A DNA stretch of 64,000 nt from Nioella nitratireducens. GTDB lineage: Bacteria > Pseudomonadota > Alphaproteobacteria > Rhodobacterales > Rhodobacteraceae. The translations under genes were made by a program, and so were the position numbers. The stretch spans positions 242,017 through 306,016 of the forward strand of contig NZ_MNBW01000001.1 in assembly GCF_001879715.1 (NCBI RefSeq). Reading direction: 5' to 3'. This document shows, piece by piece, positions 8,148 through 16,845 of this stretch (position 1 is the first letter of the stretch; each line of letters starts with the position of its first letter). The notes under the pieces are model-generated. The model ran no database searches and was not told the DNA's origin. It saw nothing but the letters and a program-made list of their open reading frames with translations.

Positions 8148-8999
8148 ATGCGACCAGTAACCCGGATCACGGCAGTTCTGACTGTCGGGCTTGCCCTTGC
8201 AGGCTGCGACCAGTCGGGGTCTGCCGAAGTTGACCGCACCTTGGATAGCGTCAACGTCATCGACGAAACCAACCTCAACGACATCATGTTGACCGCCGCC
8301 GACCCGCAAGAGGCCGTGGCCTATTTCCGGCGCGCCACGCAGGAAGAGCCCGACCGCATCGACTTGCGCCGGGGGCTGGCCAGCAGCCTGATCCGCGCCG
8401 GGCTTTACACCGAAGGGGCCGCGACTTGGCGCCGGGTGGTCGAAAGCGACGAGGTCACCGATCAGGACCGCGTCGATTACGCGGGCGCATTGATCCGCAA
8501 CAACGACTGGGACGGGGCAGAAGCACAGCTTAACCAGGTGCCGCCGACCTTCGAAACCTACGAACGCTATCGTCTGGAAGCGATGGTGGCCGATTCCAAC
8601 CAGGAATGGGAGCGTGCCGACAGTTTCTACGAAACCGCCGTGGGCCTGACCATGCGCCCGGCGGGAGTGCTGAACAACTGGGGCTTTTCCAAGCTGACCC
8701 GTGGCGACTACGAAGATGCCGAACGCCTGTTCACCGAATCGGTCCGCTACGATCCCAGCCTGTTCACCGCAAAGAACAACCTCGTTCTGGCCCGCGCCGC
8801 ACGCGGGCAATACACGCTGCCACTGGTCGAAATGACCCAGATCGAACGCGCGCAATTGCTGCACACCATGGCGCTGGCCGCGATCCGGCAGGGCGACGTG
8901 GATATCGGGCGGGGCCTGCTGGAAGACGCCATCGACACCCACCCGCAACATTTCGAGGCTGCCGTGCGGGCACTGCGGTCGCTCGAAGCGCAAGGATAG
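8148..8999 (+). CDS. Second TPR lipoprotein of the tad locus
   Basis: This 283-residue TPR lipoprotein is probably a TadD paralogue. The frame is open from ATG 8112, but ATG 8148 has AGAGG six bases upstream and directly begins a lipoprotein signal ending in LAGC (Cys20), so it is preferred. TPR-like units run through about 45-270 ('EAVAYFRRATQEEPDRIDL', 'YEDAERLFTESVRYDPSLF', 'DIGRGLLEDAIDTHPQHF'). Two consecutive TPR lipoproteins suggest either duplication or division of labour in secretin assembly. The prepilin peptidase gene starts 5 bases downstream. Confidence 0.8.
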   Translation: MRPVTRITAVLTVGLALAGCDQSGSAEVDRTLDSVNVIDETNLNDIMLTAADPQEAVAYFRRATQEEPDRIDLRRGLASSLIRAGLYTEGAATWRRVVESDEVTDQDRVDYAGALIRNNDWDGAEAQLNQVPPTFETYERYRLEAMVADSNQEWERADSFYETAVGLTMRPAGVLNNWGFSKLTRGDYEDAERLFTESVRYDPSLFTAKNNLVLARAARGQYTLPLVEMTQIERAQLLHTMALAAIRQGDVDIGRGLLEDAIDTHPQHFEAAVRALRSLEAQG

Positions 9000-9004
9000 T
9001 CCGC

Positions 9005-9526
9005 ATGTCACTTGCCTTGACCTATACCGAAGCGCTCTGGTTCCTGCCCTTCGTCCTGCCGATCTGCATCTGGGTCGCGTGGTCGGACCTGCGCGACATG
9101 CGCATTCCCAATATCAGCGTTCTGGCCCTGACCGGCGTCTTCGTGGCGATCGGGCTGGCGCAGGTCGCCACCGAAACGATGGCCTTCAGCGCGTGGTACA
9201 TGCGGCTGTTGCAACTGGTGGTCGTGCTGCTGGCGGGCTTCATCATCACCTCGCTCGGCCTTGTCGGCGCGGGTGACGCGAAATTCGCCGCCGCCATGGC
9301 ACCGTTCGTCGCGCCGGGCGACTACCTGATGTTCCTCATCCTCTTCGCCGCCGTCCTGATCGGATCGTGGATCACGCACCGGGGCGCGCGCGCCGTGCCC
9401 GCCGTGCGCCGCGCGACCCCGGATTGGGCCAGTTGGGACCGGGGCAAACTGTTTCCGATGGGCGTCGCGCTGGCGGGGGCCCTGGTCGTCTATCTGGCCC
9501 TCGGCCTGACGGGCGGATCGGCTTGA
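9005..9526 (+). CDS. cpaA: Prepilin peptidase CpaA (TadV), A24 family
   Basis: This is a 173-residue polytopic aspartyl protease that removes the leader of Flp prepilins at the inner membrane. Both catalytic Asp regions of the A24 family are present: SDLRDMRIPN after the first membrane segment (about residues 26-35) and GAGDAKF (about 88-94), which is the GxGD-type motif. About five hydrophobic segments are visible. The short form without the N-methylation domain is typical for TadV/CpaA. It begins 5 bases after the TPR lipoprotein gene and is the last clearly tad-specific gene before the ATPase. The pilin gene itself is not in the window and probably lies upstream of cpaB. Confidence 0.93.
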   Translation: MSLALTYTEALWFLPFVLPICIWVAWSDLRDMRIPNISVLALTGVFVAIGLAQVATETMAFSAWYMRLLQLVVVLLAGFIITSLGLVGAGDAKFAAAMAPFVAPGDYLMFLILFAAVLIGSWITHRGARAVPAVRRATPDWASWDRGKLFPMGVALAGALVVYLALGLTGGSA

Positions 9527-9698
9527 CTGACTCATGCCGCGCAAAAGGGCTGGCAGTCTTGCGCCCTGACACGCGGTATCAAAAGGACAAGAAGGTTTCG
9601 TGTTCCCCCGCATGAACGCGACACGCTCTTACCGGATCGCCAGTGATCCTTGAAACAAAACTGACCGGGGGCGGTTAAAGGCAAGAGGGTTTCACCCG

Positions 9699-11015
9699 AT
9701 GAACGTGCAAACTGCCGAACCCAACTCTTTCGCGCCGCCGATGCTGCGCCGGTTGGAAGATACCGGCCTGCCCATGGTCATGATGCGGGATATCCTGCTC
9801 AAGACCACCTTCCGCAAGAATGTCGAACGGGTCAGTGAAATCGCCGCCGCGATCTGCTTGCCGATGCCCCTGACGCAAGCCTTGATCGACACGCTGCGCG
9901 AGATGGGGCTGATGCAAGCCATGGGCACGATGCACGCCACCTCGTCCTCCGAAATGGGCTATCAATTGACCGACGCGGGCAAGGCGCGCGCGCTGGATGC
10001 GCTGTCGCAGTCGGAATACTACGGCGCGATGCCGGTGCCACTGGAGGCCTACAAGGACCAGACCAAGCGCCAATCGGTCAAGAACGTCCGCATCACGCGC
10101 GAAGCGCTGAATGCCAGCATGGGCCACCTGATCCTGCCCCCTGACCTGATCAACCAGCTTGGCCCGGCGGTCAGTTCCGGCCGCTCGGTCCTGATGTATG
10201 GTCCGCCGGGCAACGGCAAATCCTCGATTGCAGAAGGCATCCGCGCCGCGCTTGGCGACACGATCTATGTGCCCCACGCGATCAGCTATGCCGGGCAGGT
10301 GATCACCCTTTTCGACCCGATCGTGCACACCCCCGTCGCACAGCCACAGGCCGAAACCAACAGCCTGCGCCGCCAATCCGCCCGCTTCGACACGCGCTAC
10401 ATTCTGTGCAAGCGACCGACGGTGATGACGGGGGGCGAGCTGACGCTCTCGATGCTCGACCTCAACTACAACAAGACCTCGCGCACCTATCAGGCGTCGC
10501 TCCAGCTCAAATCCACCGGCGGCGTCTTCATCGTCGATGACCTTGGCCGTCAGGAAGAGGCACCGCAGGCGCTGATCAACCGCTGGATCGTTCCGATGGA
10601 GGCGCAATACGACATCCTGGCCCTGCAATCGGGCGAGAAATTCGAAGTGCCCTTCGACACGCTGGTGGTATTCTCGACCAACTTCCACCCCAACGACCTG
10701 TTCGACGGCGCCGCGCTGCGCCGGATCTTCTTCAAGGTCAAGATCGACGGCCCGACGCAGGCCGAGTTCCTCAAGATCTTTGCCATGGTCGCCAAGAAGA
10801 AGAACGTGCCGCTGGACGAACCCTCGCTGCTGCACCTGCTGAAGAAGAAATACCCCACGGTGGACAATCTCTACGCAAATTACCACGCGCCGTTCCTGCT
10901 CGACCAGATCATCGCGATCTGCGAATTCGAGGGGATCCCGCCCCAGATGCGCCCTGACCTGCTGGACCGGGCATGGGAAAACCTGTTCGTGAAACAGGAA
11001 ATGATCGCGCATTGA
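9699..11015 (+). CDS. AAA-type ATPase with N-terminal winged-helix-like region, tad-linked
   Basis: This 438-residue cytoplasmic ATPase has Walker A GPPGNGKSS at about 168-176, a Walker B-like VFIVDDLGRQ around 276-285 and a further conserved segment (LVVFSTNFHPNDLFD) resembling the sensor region of AAA proteins. The first ~110 residues look like a degenerate winged helix ('LKTTFRKNVERVSEIAAAICL', 'GYQLTDAGKARALDALSQSEY'). Proteins of this type are often found beside Flp pilus loci in alphaproteobacteria, but no biochemical role is established that I can name. It follows cpaA after 172 bases in the same direction, so co-regulation is plausible but not proved. Confidence 0.75.
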   Translation: MNVQTAEPNSFAPPMLRRLEDTGLPMVMMRDILLKTTFRKNVERVSEIAAAICLPMPLTQALIDTLREMGLMQAMGTMHATSSSEMGYQLTDAGKARALDALSQSEYYGAMPVPLEAYKDQTKRQSVKNVRITREALNASMGHLILPPDLINQLGPAVSSGRSVLMYGPPGNGKSSIAEGIRAALGDTIYVPHAISYAGQVITLFDPIVHTPVAQPQAETNSLRRQSARFDTRYILCKRPTVMTGGELTLSMLDLNYNKTSRTYQASLQLKSTGGVFIVDDLGRQEEAPQALINRWIVPMEAQYDILALQSGEKFEVPFDTLVVFSTNFHPNDLFDGAALRRIFFKVKIDGPTQAEFLKIFAMVAKKKNVPLDEPSLLHLLKKKYPTVDNLYANYHAPFLLDQIIAICEFEGIPPQMRPDLLDRAWENLFVKQEMIAH

Positions 11016-11070
11016 CGCGGGCCAGTCAGACCGCGCGGGCGACGACGCGCGCGGCGGGCTGACACCAACC

Positions 11071-11176
11071 AGAGCATGTCGCGCGAGATGGGGACCCGGT
11101 CTTGCGTTCCTCGGACATACGACATCAACAGGTTGGCGCGGGGGGCGTGTTTGCGAAAGACCGCAACACGCTCTCG
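11071..11176 (+). repeat. 106-bp dispersed repeat element, copy 1
   Basis: This segment aligns without gaps to the reverse complement of 63784-63889. The first 53 bases match at about 43 positions and the second half is similarly conserved, including an exact TTGCGAAAGACCGCAAC block. It begins AGAGCATGTCGCGC and contains CCTCGGACAT and a TTGCG-N6-CGCAA hairpin. It lies in the gap between two convergent genes (the ATPase and the MFS exporter), a usual place for non-autonomous intergenic repeats. It resembles the GCATGTCGCGCAAAAGTG-type repeats common in alphaproteobacteria. Confidence 0.8.
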
Positions 11177-11200
11177 TCCGCGCAAGGCTGACCACCGCCC

Positions 11201-12724
11201 TCACCGCCCGGGCAGCACCGAGGATAGCGGCAGTTCCTCCAACCGGGTCGACAGGACGCAGGCAATCACCGCCACCACCGCCCCGATCATGAAGACCGGA
11301 TGCAAGGCTTGGCTGATCCCCTCGATCACCTCGGCGCGCGCCGCGGCGGGCAGCGTGTCCAGCATCTCGGCACTCATCGACCGCAAACCGCCCTGTCCCG
11401 CGGCCTCGGGGAATCTCCCCTCCAACGCCCCCGCCAGACCCGACGCGAACAACGCCCCGAACAGCGCCGTGCCAAGCGAACCGCCGATCAGCCGGAACAT
11501 GTTGGCGCTGGCCGTGCCCACGCCCATCATCTGCTGCGGCACCGCGTTCTGGATCGCTGCCACGCCAACGGCAAAGACAGGGCCAAGGCCGATCCCGACC
11601 CCCAGCATGGCGATGGCGATGGCCCAAAGCGGGCTGGTCCCCGACAGCGTCGTCATGAACAGCATGGCGCAGGCCAGCACCGCCGTAGACAGGGTCGGCA
11701 ACAGCTTGTAACGCCCGGTGCGCGACATGATCTGCCCCGACAGGGTCGACCCGCCGATCAGCCCGCCCATCATCGGCAGCAGGAACAGCCCCGAGGCCGT
11801 GGGCGACACGCCCTTGGCGATCTGCAAATAAAGCGGCAGGAAGGTGATAGTGCCAAACATGGCGACCCCCACCATGAAGCCGACGCCGTTCACCACCAGA
11901 AACGTGTTGATCGTGAACAAGCGCAGCGGCAAGATCGGCTCTTCCGCCCGCGCCTCGGCCCAGACAAAGCTGCCGACCGCCAGAACGAACAGCCCCACCA
12001 GCGACAGGAACCCGGCACTGCCCCACGGCAGAACCGACCCGCCCAGATTGGCGATCAGCACAGCAGTAGACAGCAACACCGCCAGTGACAGCGCGCCGAC
12101 ATAGTCGATCCGGTAGGATTTGCCGCTCACCCGTCCCGGTAGCGCCACCGCCAGAATCGCCAGTGCCGCGACGCCCACGGGCAGGTTGACGAAAAAGATC
12201 CAGTGCCAGCCGAGGGTCTGCACGATAAAGCCCCCCGCCAGTGGCCCGATGATGGTCGACAGGCCAAAGGCCGCGCCCAGCATCCCTTGCGCCTTGCCCC
12301 GCTCGCGCGCGGGCAGCACGTCGCCCACCACGGCCATGGACAGCACGATCAGGCTGCCGCCCCCCAGCCCCTGCACCGCGCGCCCCGCGATCAACTGGCC
12401 CATGCTGCCCGCCGTGCCACACAGCACGGCCCCGATGACGAACACGCCGATGGCCGCCTGCATGACAATCTTGCGCCCGTAAAGGTCACCCAGTTTGCCC
12501 GAAATCGGCGCCCCCACGGTCGAGGCCAGCAGATAGGCGGTGATCGCCCATGTGATGTGATCGACCCCGCCCAGATCCGCCACGATCAGCGGCAAGGCGG
12601 TCGAGACGATGGTCTGACCAAGAGACGCGAAAAACAGCGTCATCGCCACGGCCGTCAGCACAAGGCGGATCGGAACCGGCTCGGCGGTGGTCACGTCGGG
12701 GTTGGGATCGGAAGCAGAGCTCAT
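11201..12724 (-). CDS. MFS drug exporter, DHA2 (14-TMS) family
   Basis: This is a 507-residue polytopic transporter of the EmrB/QacA (DHA2) type, predicted to export a drug or toxic compound in exchange for protons. The N-terminal helix carries 'FFASLGQTIVSTALPLIVADLGG' and motif A appears as GKLGDLYGRKIVM. Around 14 hydrophobic segments are visible. The frame extends upstream to 13153, but ATG 12724 starts just before the first helix and leaves the divergent promoter region free. It is transcribed away from a MarR-family gene that almost certainly controls it. The substrate cannot be predicted. Confidence 0.9.
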   Translation of the reverse strand: MSSASDPNPDVTTAEPVPIRLVLTAVAMTLFFASLGQTIVSTALPLIVADLGGVDHITWAITAYLLASTVGAPISGKLGDLYGRKIVMQAAIGVFVIGAVLCGTAGSMGQLIAGRAVQGLGGGSLIVLSMAVVGDVLPARERGKAQGMLGAAFGLSTIIGPLAGGFIVQTLGWHWIFFVNLPVGVAALAILAVALPGRVSGKSYRIDYVGALSLAVLLSTAVLIANLGGSVLPWGSAGFLSLVGLFVLAVGSFVWAEARAEEPILPLRLFTINTFLVVNGVGFMVGVAMFGTITFLPLYLQIAKGVSPTASGLFLLPMMGGLIGGSTLSGQIMSRTGRYKLLPTLSTAVLACAMLFMTTLSGTSPLWAIAIAMLGVGIGLGPVFAVGVAAIQNAVPQQMMGVGTASANMFRLIGGSLGTALFGALFASGLAGALEGRFPEAAGQGGLRSMSAEMLDTLPAAARAEVIEGISQALHPVFMIGAVVAVIACVLSTRLEELPLSSVLPGR

Positions 12725-12790
12725 AAGGGACTGGCCTTCATAGATACATCGCGCCGCAGGGAGACGGCGCGATGTACAGGAGAGAAAACG

Positions 12791-12850
12791 GCATTCAATG
12801 TCGCACTCCATTAAATGCCAATTGCAATTGCATGTCAACCACATGTAATT
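12791..12850. promoter_or_regulatory. Operator-like inverted repeats between the MFS exporter and its MarR regulator
   Basis: The 151-base divergent gap carries two long inverted repeats. The first is GCATTCAATG (12791-12800) with CATTAAATGC (12809-12818), 9 of 10 matching with an 8-base spacer. The second is AATTGCATGT (12826-12835) with ACATGTAATT (12841-12850), 9 of 10 with a 5-base spacer. Between them and overlapping the second lies a perfect 12-base palindrome, CAATTGCAATTG (12819-12830). The AT-rich composition contrasts with the GC-rich surroundings. These are the expected targets of the neighbouring MarR protein. Confidence 0.7.
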
Positions 12851-12875
12851 TGCCTCAACTGCGAAGGACAGACCC

Positions 12876-13484
12876 ATGGCCGAAAGAGATGAAAACCTGA
12901 TCAAAAACCTGACCGGGGCCGGGATCGCGCAACCGGTCATCGCCGCCGCGCTGGACATCGACGGCGTGCTGCAACGCTGGCGCCGACGGGTGGTGAAACG
13001 AGAGCTGGGGCAACGCGCACTGGCCGATCTGGGGCTGGAGCTGGACCTTGCGCAGCTTGACGCACTGATGGCCGTGCGTGCGCCCCGCAACGAGTTTGAC
13101 GATACCCCCTGCGGCGAAACCATGGTTTCGACCGTGGCAGACCGGCTTGGCATCGACCCCTCGCGCGCCAGCCGCCTGACGGGCGAGCTGATCCGGCTGG
13201 GGCTGGTGCGCCGCGCTGTCAGCCAGCGCGACGGGCGGCGCAGCGTGTTGAAAACAACAGACGCCGGCGAACAGGTGGTGCAGGCGGTGCGGCTCTACAA
13301 GTTCATGGCGCTCGGCGATTTCCTGTCGGAATGGACGCCGCAGGAAATTCAGCAGTTTCTGCCTTTGTTCGAGCGGTTCAGCGCGTGGTCGGACCGCACC
13401 GAACACCTGCCCGACCACCTGAAAGACCGTGTGTCGGACCTCGCGGCCAGCCTGCCCACGATCCCGGTCGAGCGCGACGACTGA
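12876..13484 (+). CDS. MarR-family transcriptional regulator
   Basis: This 202-residue DNA-binding protein has the MarR winged helix in the middle (about 85-150): 'TMVSTVADRLGIDPSRASRLTGELIRLGLV' is the recognition helix region and 'QRDGRRSVLKTTDAGE' is the wing. The start at 12876 has GAAGGA seven bases upstream. It is divergent from the MFS exporter with operator-like repeats in between, the classical layout of a MarR repressor released by an exported ligand. It is longer than the usual 140-160 residues, with an extra N-terminal helix of about 45 residues. Confidence 0.88.
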   Translation: MAERDENLIKNLTGAGIAQPVIAAALDIDGVLQRWRRRVVKRELGQRALADLGLELDLAQLDALMAVRAPRNEFDDTPCGETMVSTVADRLGIDPSRASRLTGELIRLGLVRRAVSQRDGRRSVLKTTDAGEQVVQAVRLYKFMALGDFLSEWTPQEIQQFLPLFERFSAWSDRTEHLPDHLKDRVSDLAASLPTIPVERDD

Positions 13485-13616
13485 CGCCGGGTCGGCGGAT
13501 CGAGGCACGCCTTGACCGCGGTTTCGATGATGCGATCCTGCCCGCTGCCAACGGGGCACGCGCCCCCCACGCCAAACGCCTTTCCCAAGCCGGGGTTCTG
13601 CCCTATCTCTGGCATC

Positions 13617-16025
13617 ATGACCGCCCTGCCCCCGATCATCGAAGACTGGTTTTCCCGGCAGGGCTGGGACATCCACCCCCACCAACGCGACATGTTCGAC
13701 CGTGCCACCGAGCCTGCGCTCATGCTTATCGCGCCGACTGGCGGCGGCAAGACCATGGCGGGTTTCCTGCCGACGCTGGCAGAGCTTGCCGAAGGGGACC
13801 ACGAGGGCCTGCACACGCTCTACATCTCGCCGCTCAAGGCGCTCGCCGCAGACATCAAGCGCAACCTGCGCCGCCCGGTCGAGGACATGGGCCTGCCCAT
13901 CCGGATCGAGGACCGCACCGGCGACACACCGCAAAGCCGCCGCAAACGCCAACGCGCCGACCCGCCGCATATCCTGCTGACGACGCCCGAAAGCCTCGCG
14001 TTGCTGACGTCCTACGAGGACGCCGCGCGCACCTTTCGCGGGCTCAAGCGGGTCATTGTCGATGAAATCCACGCATTGGCCGAAAGCAAACGCGGCGACC
14101 AGTTGTTCCTCGCCCTCTCGCGGCTGGAAACCCTCGCCCCCGGCCTGCGCCGTGTGGGGTTGTCGGCCACGGTGGAAGACCCGCCCGCGCTGGCCAGCCT
14201 CTTGGCCCGCCACCCCGACCCCTGCGCGATCTTGCAAGCCGATCCCGGCCCCGACCCAGATATCTCTATGCTGCGGATCGACACGCCCCCGCCATGGGCA
14301 GGCGGCGGCGGGGCCTACGCCATCCCGGCGGTGCTGGAACAGATCAAGCGCCACAAGACGACGCTGATCTTTCACAACACGCGCGCGCAGGCCGAAATCT
14401 TCTTTCACAACCTTTGGCTCGCCAACGAAGACGCCCTGCCCATCGGCATCCACCACGGCGCATTGGCCCGCGAACAGCGCGAAAGGGTCGAAGCCGCGAT
14501 GGTCGCAGGCCAATTGCGCGCCATCGTCTGCACCGGCAGTCTCGATCTGGGCATCGACTGGGGCGACGTGGATCTGGTGATCCAGGTGGGCGCGCCAAAG
14601 AACGTCAAGCGGCTGGTCCAGCGCATCGGCCGCGCCAACCACCGCTACAACGCCCCGTCCAAGGCCCTGCTGGTGCCCGCCAACCGCTTCGAAGTGGTGG
14701 AATGCGTGGCAGCCCTTGAAGCCGCCCGCGCCCACGCCCTCGACGGCGACCCGCGCGACCCCGGCCCCCTCGACGTGCTCTGCCAGCACATCCTGATCCG
14801 CGCGGCCGCTGGTCCCTTCGATGCGGACGACCTCTTTAAAGAGGTCCGCACCACCGGCGCCTACGCTGCCCTGCCCCGCGCCACCTTTGATGCCTGCCTC
14901 GACTTCATCGCCACCGGCGGCTATGCCCTGCGCGCCTATGACCAGTGGCAACGTCTGGCGCAACGCCCCGACGGCCAATGGCAGCTTCGCGACCCGCGCG
15001 GTGCGTCGCGTATCCGCATGAATATCGGCACCATTCAGGACAGCGACCGCCTCAAGGTCCGTCTGCGCCATTCCCGCGGTGGCGCGCCCCTGGGCGAGGT
15101 CGAAGAAGCTTTCGCCGCCACCCTCATCCAAGGCGACACCTTCCTGATCGGCGGCCAGATCGTCCGCTACGAGGGGCTGCGGGAAATGGTTGTCGAGGTC
15201 AGCCGCGACAAGGGCCGCAAACCCCGCGTGGCCACCTACATGGGCACAAAATTCGCCACCTCCACCCAGCTTTCCGACCGCATCCTCGCCATGTTCGGTG
15301 CCCGCGACTGGCCGGCCCTGCCCGCCCATACCGCCGACTGGCTGGCGCTTCAGGCACAGGTCTCGAAGCTGCCCGAACGCGACCGCCTGCTGGTAGAAAC
15401 CTTCCCCCATGACGGGCTGCACCATCTCTGCGCCTACGGCTTTGCGGGCCGCAACGCGCAACAGACCCTCGGTCTGCTCCTGACCCAACGGATGGAGACG
15501 CAGGGCCTTAACCCCCTGGGCTTCGTCGCCACCGATTACGCCACGCTGATCTGGGGGCTCGACCCGGTCCGCGACCCCGCGCCACTTCTGACCCGCGATG
15601 GCCTGCACACAGCGTTGGAAGGCTGGCTTGCCGAAAACGCGGTGATGAAACGCACCTTCAAATCCGCCGCGATCATCGCCGGGCTGATCGACCGCAACGC
15701 GCCCGGCGGCAAGCGCAAATCCGGGCGGCAGGCGACCTTTTCCACCGACATCCTTTATGACACGCTGCGCAAATACGACCCCGACCACCTGCTTCTGCGG
15801 ATCACGCGGGTCGAGGCGATGCGCGGACTCGTCGATTTCGGGCGGATCGAAGAGATGCTCGGTCGGATCGGCGGCCGCATCGACCATGTCGCCCTGCCCC
15901 GTGTCACGCCGCTTGCCGCGCCGCTGTTCCTCGAAATGGGCAAGGTGCCGGTCAAGGGCAGTGCCGAGGCCGCGATGATCGAACGCGAACGGCAGGATCT
16001 GATGCAGGCAGCGGGACTGGAGTAG
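13617..16025 (+). CDS. Ligase-associated DNA repair DEXH-box helicase (Lhr type)
   Basis: This is an 802-residue ATP-dependent helicase of the Lhr-like, DNA-ligase-associated family. Walker A is APTGGGKT (about 39-46) and the DEXH box is DEIH within 'KRVIVDEIHALAESKRGDQL'. The C-terminal helicase half contains 'TGSLDLGIDWGDVDLVIQVG' and 'RLVQRIGRANHR'. The frame is open from 13512, but ATG 13617 matches the family N-terminus. The family usually sits with an ATP-dependent DNA ligase, an mbl-fold exonuclease and a PdeM phosphoesterase. Here only the phosphoesterase follows, 86 bases downstream. A role in strand-break repair is inferred from the family. Confidence 0.93.
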   Translation: MTALPPIIEDWFSRQGWDIHPHQRDMFDRATEPALMLIAPTGGGKTMAGFLPTLAELAEGDHEGLHTLYISPLKALAADIKRNLRRPVEDMGLPIRIEDRTGDTPQSRRKRQRADPPHILLTTPESLALLTSYEDAARTFRGLKRVIVDEIHALAESKRGDQLFLALSRLETLAPGLRRVGLSATVEDPPALASLLARHPDPCAILQADPGPDPDISMLRIDTPPPWAGGGGAYAIPAVLEQIKRHKTTLIFHNTRAQAEIFFHNLWLANEDALPIGIHHGALAREQRERVEAAMVAGQLRAIVCTGSLDLGIDWGDVDLVIQVGAPKNVKRLVQRIGRANHRYNAPSKALLVPANRFEVVECVAALEAARAHALDGDPRDPGPLDVLCQHILIRAAAGPFDADDLFKEVRTTGAYAALPRATFDACLDFIATGGYALRAYDQWQRLAQRPDGQWQLRDPRGASRIRMNIGTIQDSDRLKVRLRHSRGGAPLGEVEEAFAATLIQGDTFLIGGQIVRYEGLREMVVEVSRDKGRKPRVATYMGTKFATSTQLSDRILAMFGARDWPALPAHTADWLALQAQVSKLPERDRLLVETFPHDGLHHLCAYGFAGRNAQQTLGLLLTQRMETQGLNPLGFVATDYATLIWGLDPVRDPAPLLTRDGLHTALEGWLAENAVMKRTFKSAAIIAGLIDRNAPGGKRKSGRQATFSTDILYDTLRKYDPDHLLLRITRVEAMRGLVDFGRIEEMLGRIGGRIDHVALPRVTPLAAPLFLEMGKVPVKGSAEAAMIERERQDLMQAAGLE

Positions 16026-16111
16026 AGGGGCGCAAGGCTGCCAGCCCACGGTCAGGCAATCCCCCGGCATCCCCCTTGATCCGCCCCCCGCCCCATGGCA
16101 AGGAACGAAGC

Positions 16112-16774
16112 ATGAACGGCCTGCCCTTCCCATTCGCTGGCGAAACCCTTGCCGCCCTGCCGTCCGGCGCGCTGCACTGGCCCGCGCGCCGACTGCTCTG
16201 CGTGTCCGACCTGCACTTGGGCAAATCCGAACGCATGGCCCGGCGCGGCGGCCCCATGCTGCCCCCTTACGAAGCGCGCGAAACGCTGGCGCGGCTCGAC
16301 GCCGATATCCGCGCGACCGCCCCCGATACGGTGATCTGCCTCGGCGACAGCTTCGACGACCTCGCCGCCATGCGCGCATTGGAAGACGCGGCGCGCGAAA
16401 TGCTGACCACTCTGATGGCGGGCCGCCGCTGGATCTGGATCGAGGGCAATCACGATGCTGGTCCGGTCGATCTGGGCGGCACGCATCTTGAGGCCCTCAC
16501 CGACGGCCCCCTCACCTTCTGCCATATCGCCACGGACACGGCACAAGGCGAGGTTTCGGGCCATTACCACCCCAAGGCGCGGCTGCCGCTCAGGGGCCGC
16601 ACCCTGACCCGCCCCTGTTTCCTCGTCGATGCCGCGCGCCTGATCCTGCCCGCCTATGGCACCTATACCGGCGGGCTCTACAGCCATGCCGAGCCGCTTG
16701 CGTCCCTGATGGCCCCCGAGGCCAAGGCACTCCTGCTGGCCGCGCCGCCGTTGGCTGTGCCGATGCCGCGCTGA
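16112..16774 (+). CDS. pdeM: Ligase-associated DNA damage response metallophosphoesterase (PdeM family)
   Basis: This is a 220-residue calcineurin-like phosphoesterase. The metal-binding motifs are in order: DLHLGK (D and H, about residues 31-36), GDSFDD (about 73-78), GNHD ('IEGNHDAGP', about 111-115) and GHYHPK (about 149-154). ATG 16112 follows AGGAACG and is preferred over an upstream TTG in the same frame. It is paired with the Lhr-type helicase just upstream, the standard arrangement of this repair set, and probably hydrolyses phosphodiesters at DNA ends. The exact substrate is not established. Confidence 0.9.
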   Translation: MNGLPFPFAGETLAALPSGALHWPARRLLCVSDLHLGKSERMARRGGPMLPPYEARETLARLDADIRATAPDTVICLGDSFDDLAAMRALEDAAREMLTTLMAGRRWIWIEGNHDAGPVDLGGTHLEALTDGPLTFCHIATDTAQGEVSGHYHPKARLPLRGRTLTRPCFLVDAARLILPAYGTYTGGLYSHAEPLASLMAPEAKALLLAAPPLAVPMPR

Positions 16775-16845
16775 CAGACGCTGCGTTCCCACTTGCCCCC
16801 GAACCGTCGCCCCCGGCACACTCCCTCCAACAAGGAGGACGCCAC

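Noticed and set aside
12855..16379. A 1174-residue open frame on the - strand
   Set aside because: It lies antisense to the MarR regulator, the helicase and part of the phosphoesterase, has no recognisable domains and shows the Arg/Gly/His-rich composition typical of antisense frames in GC-rich genomes.
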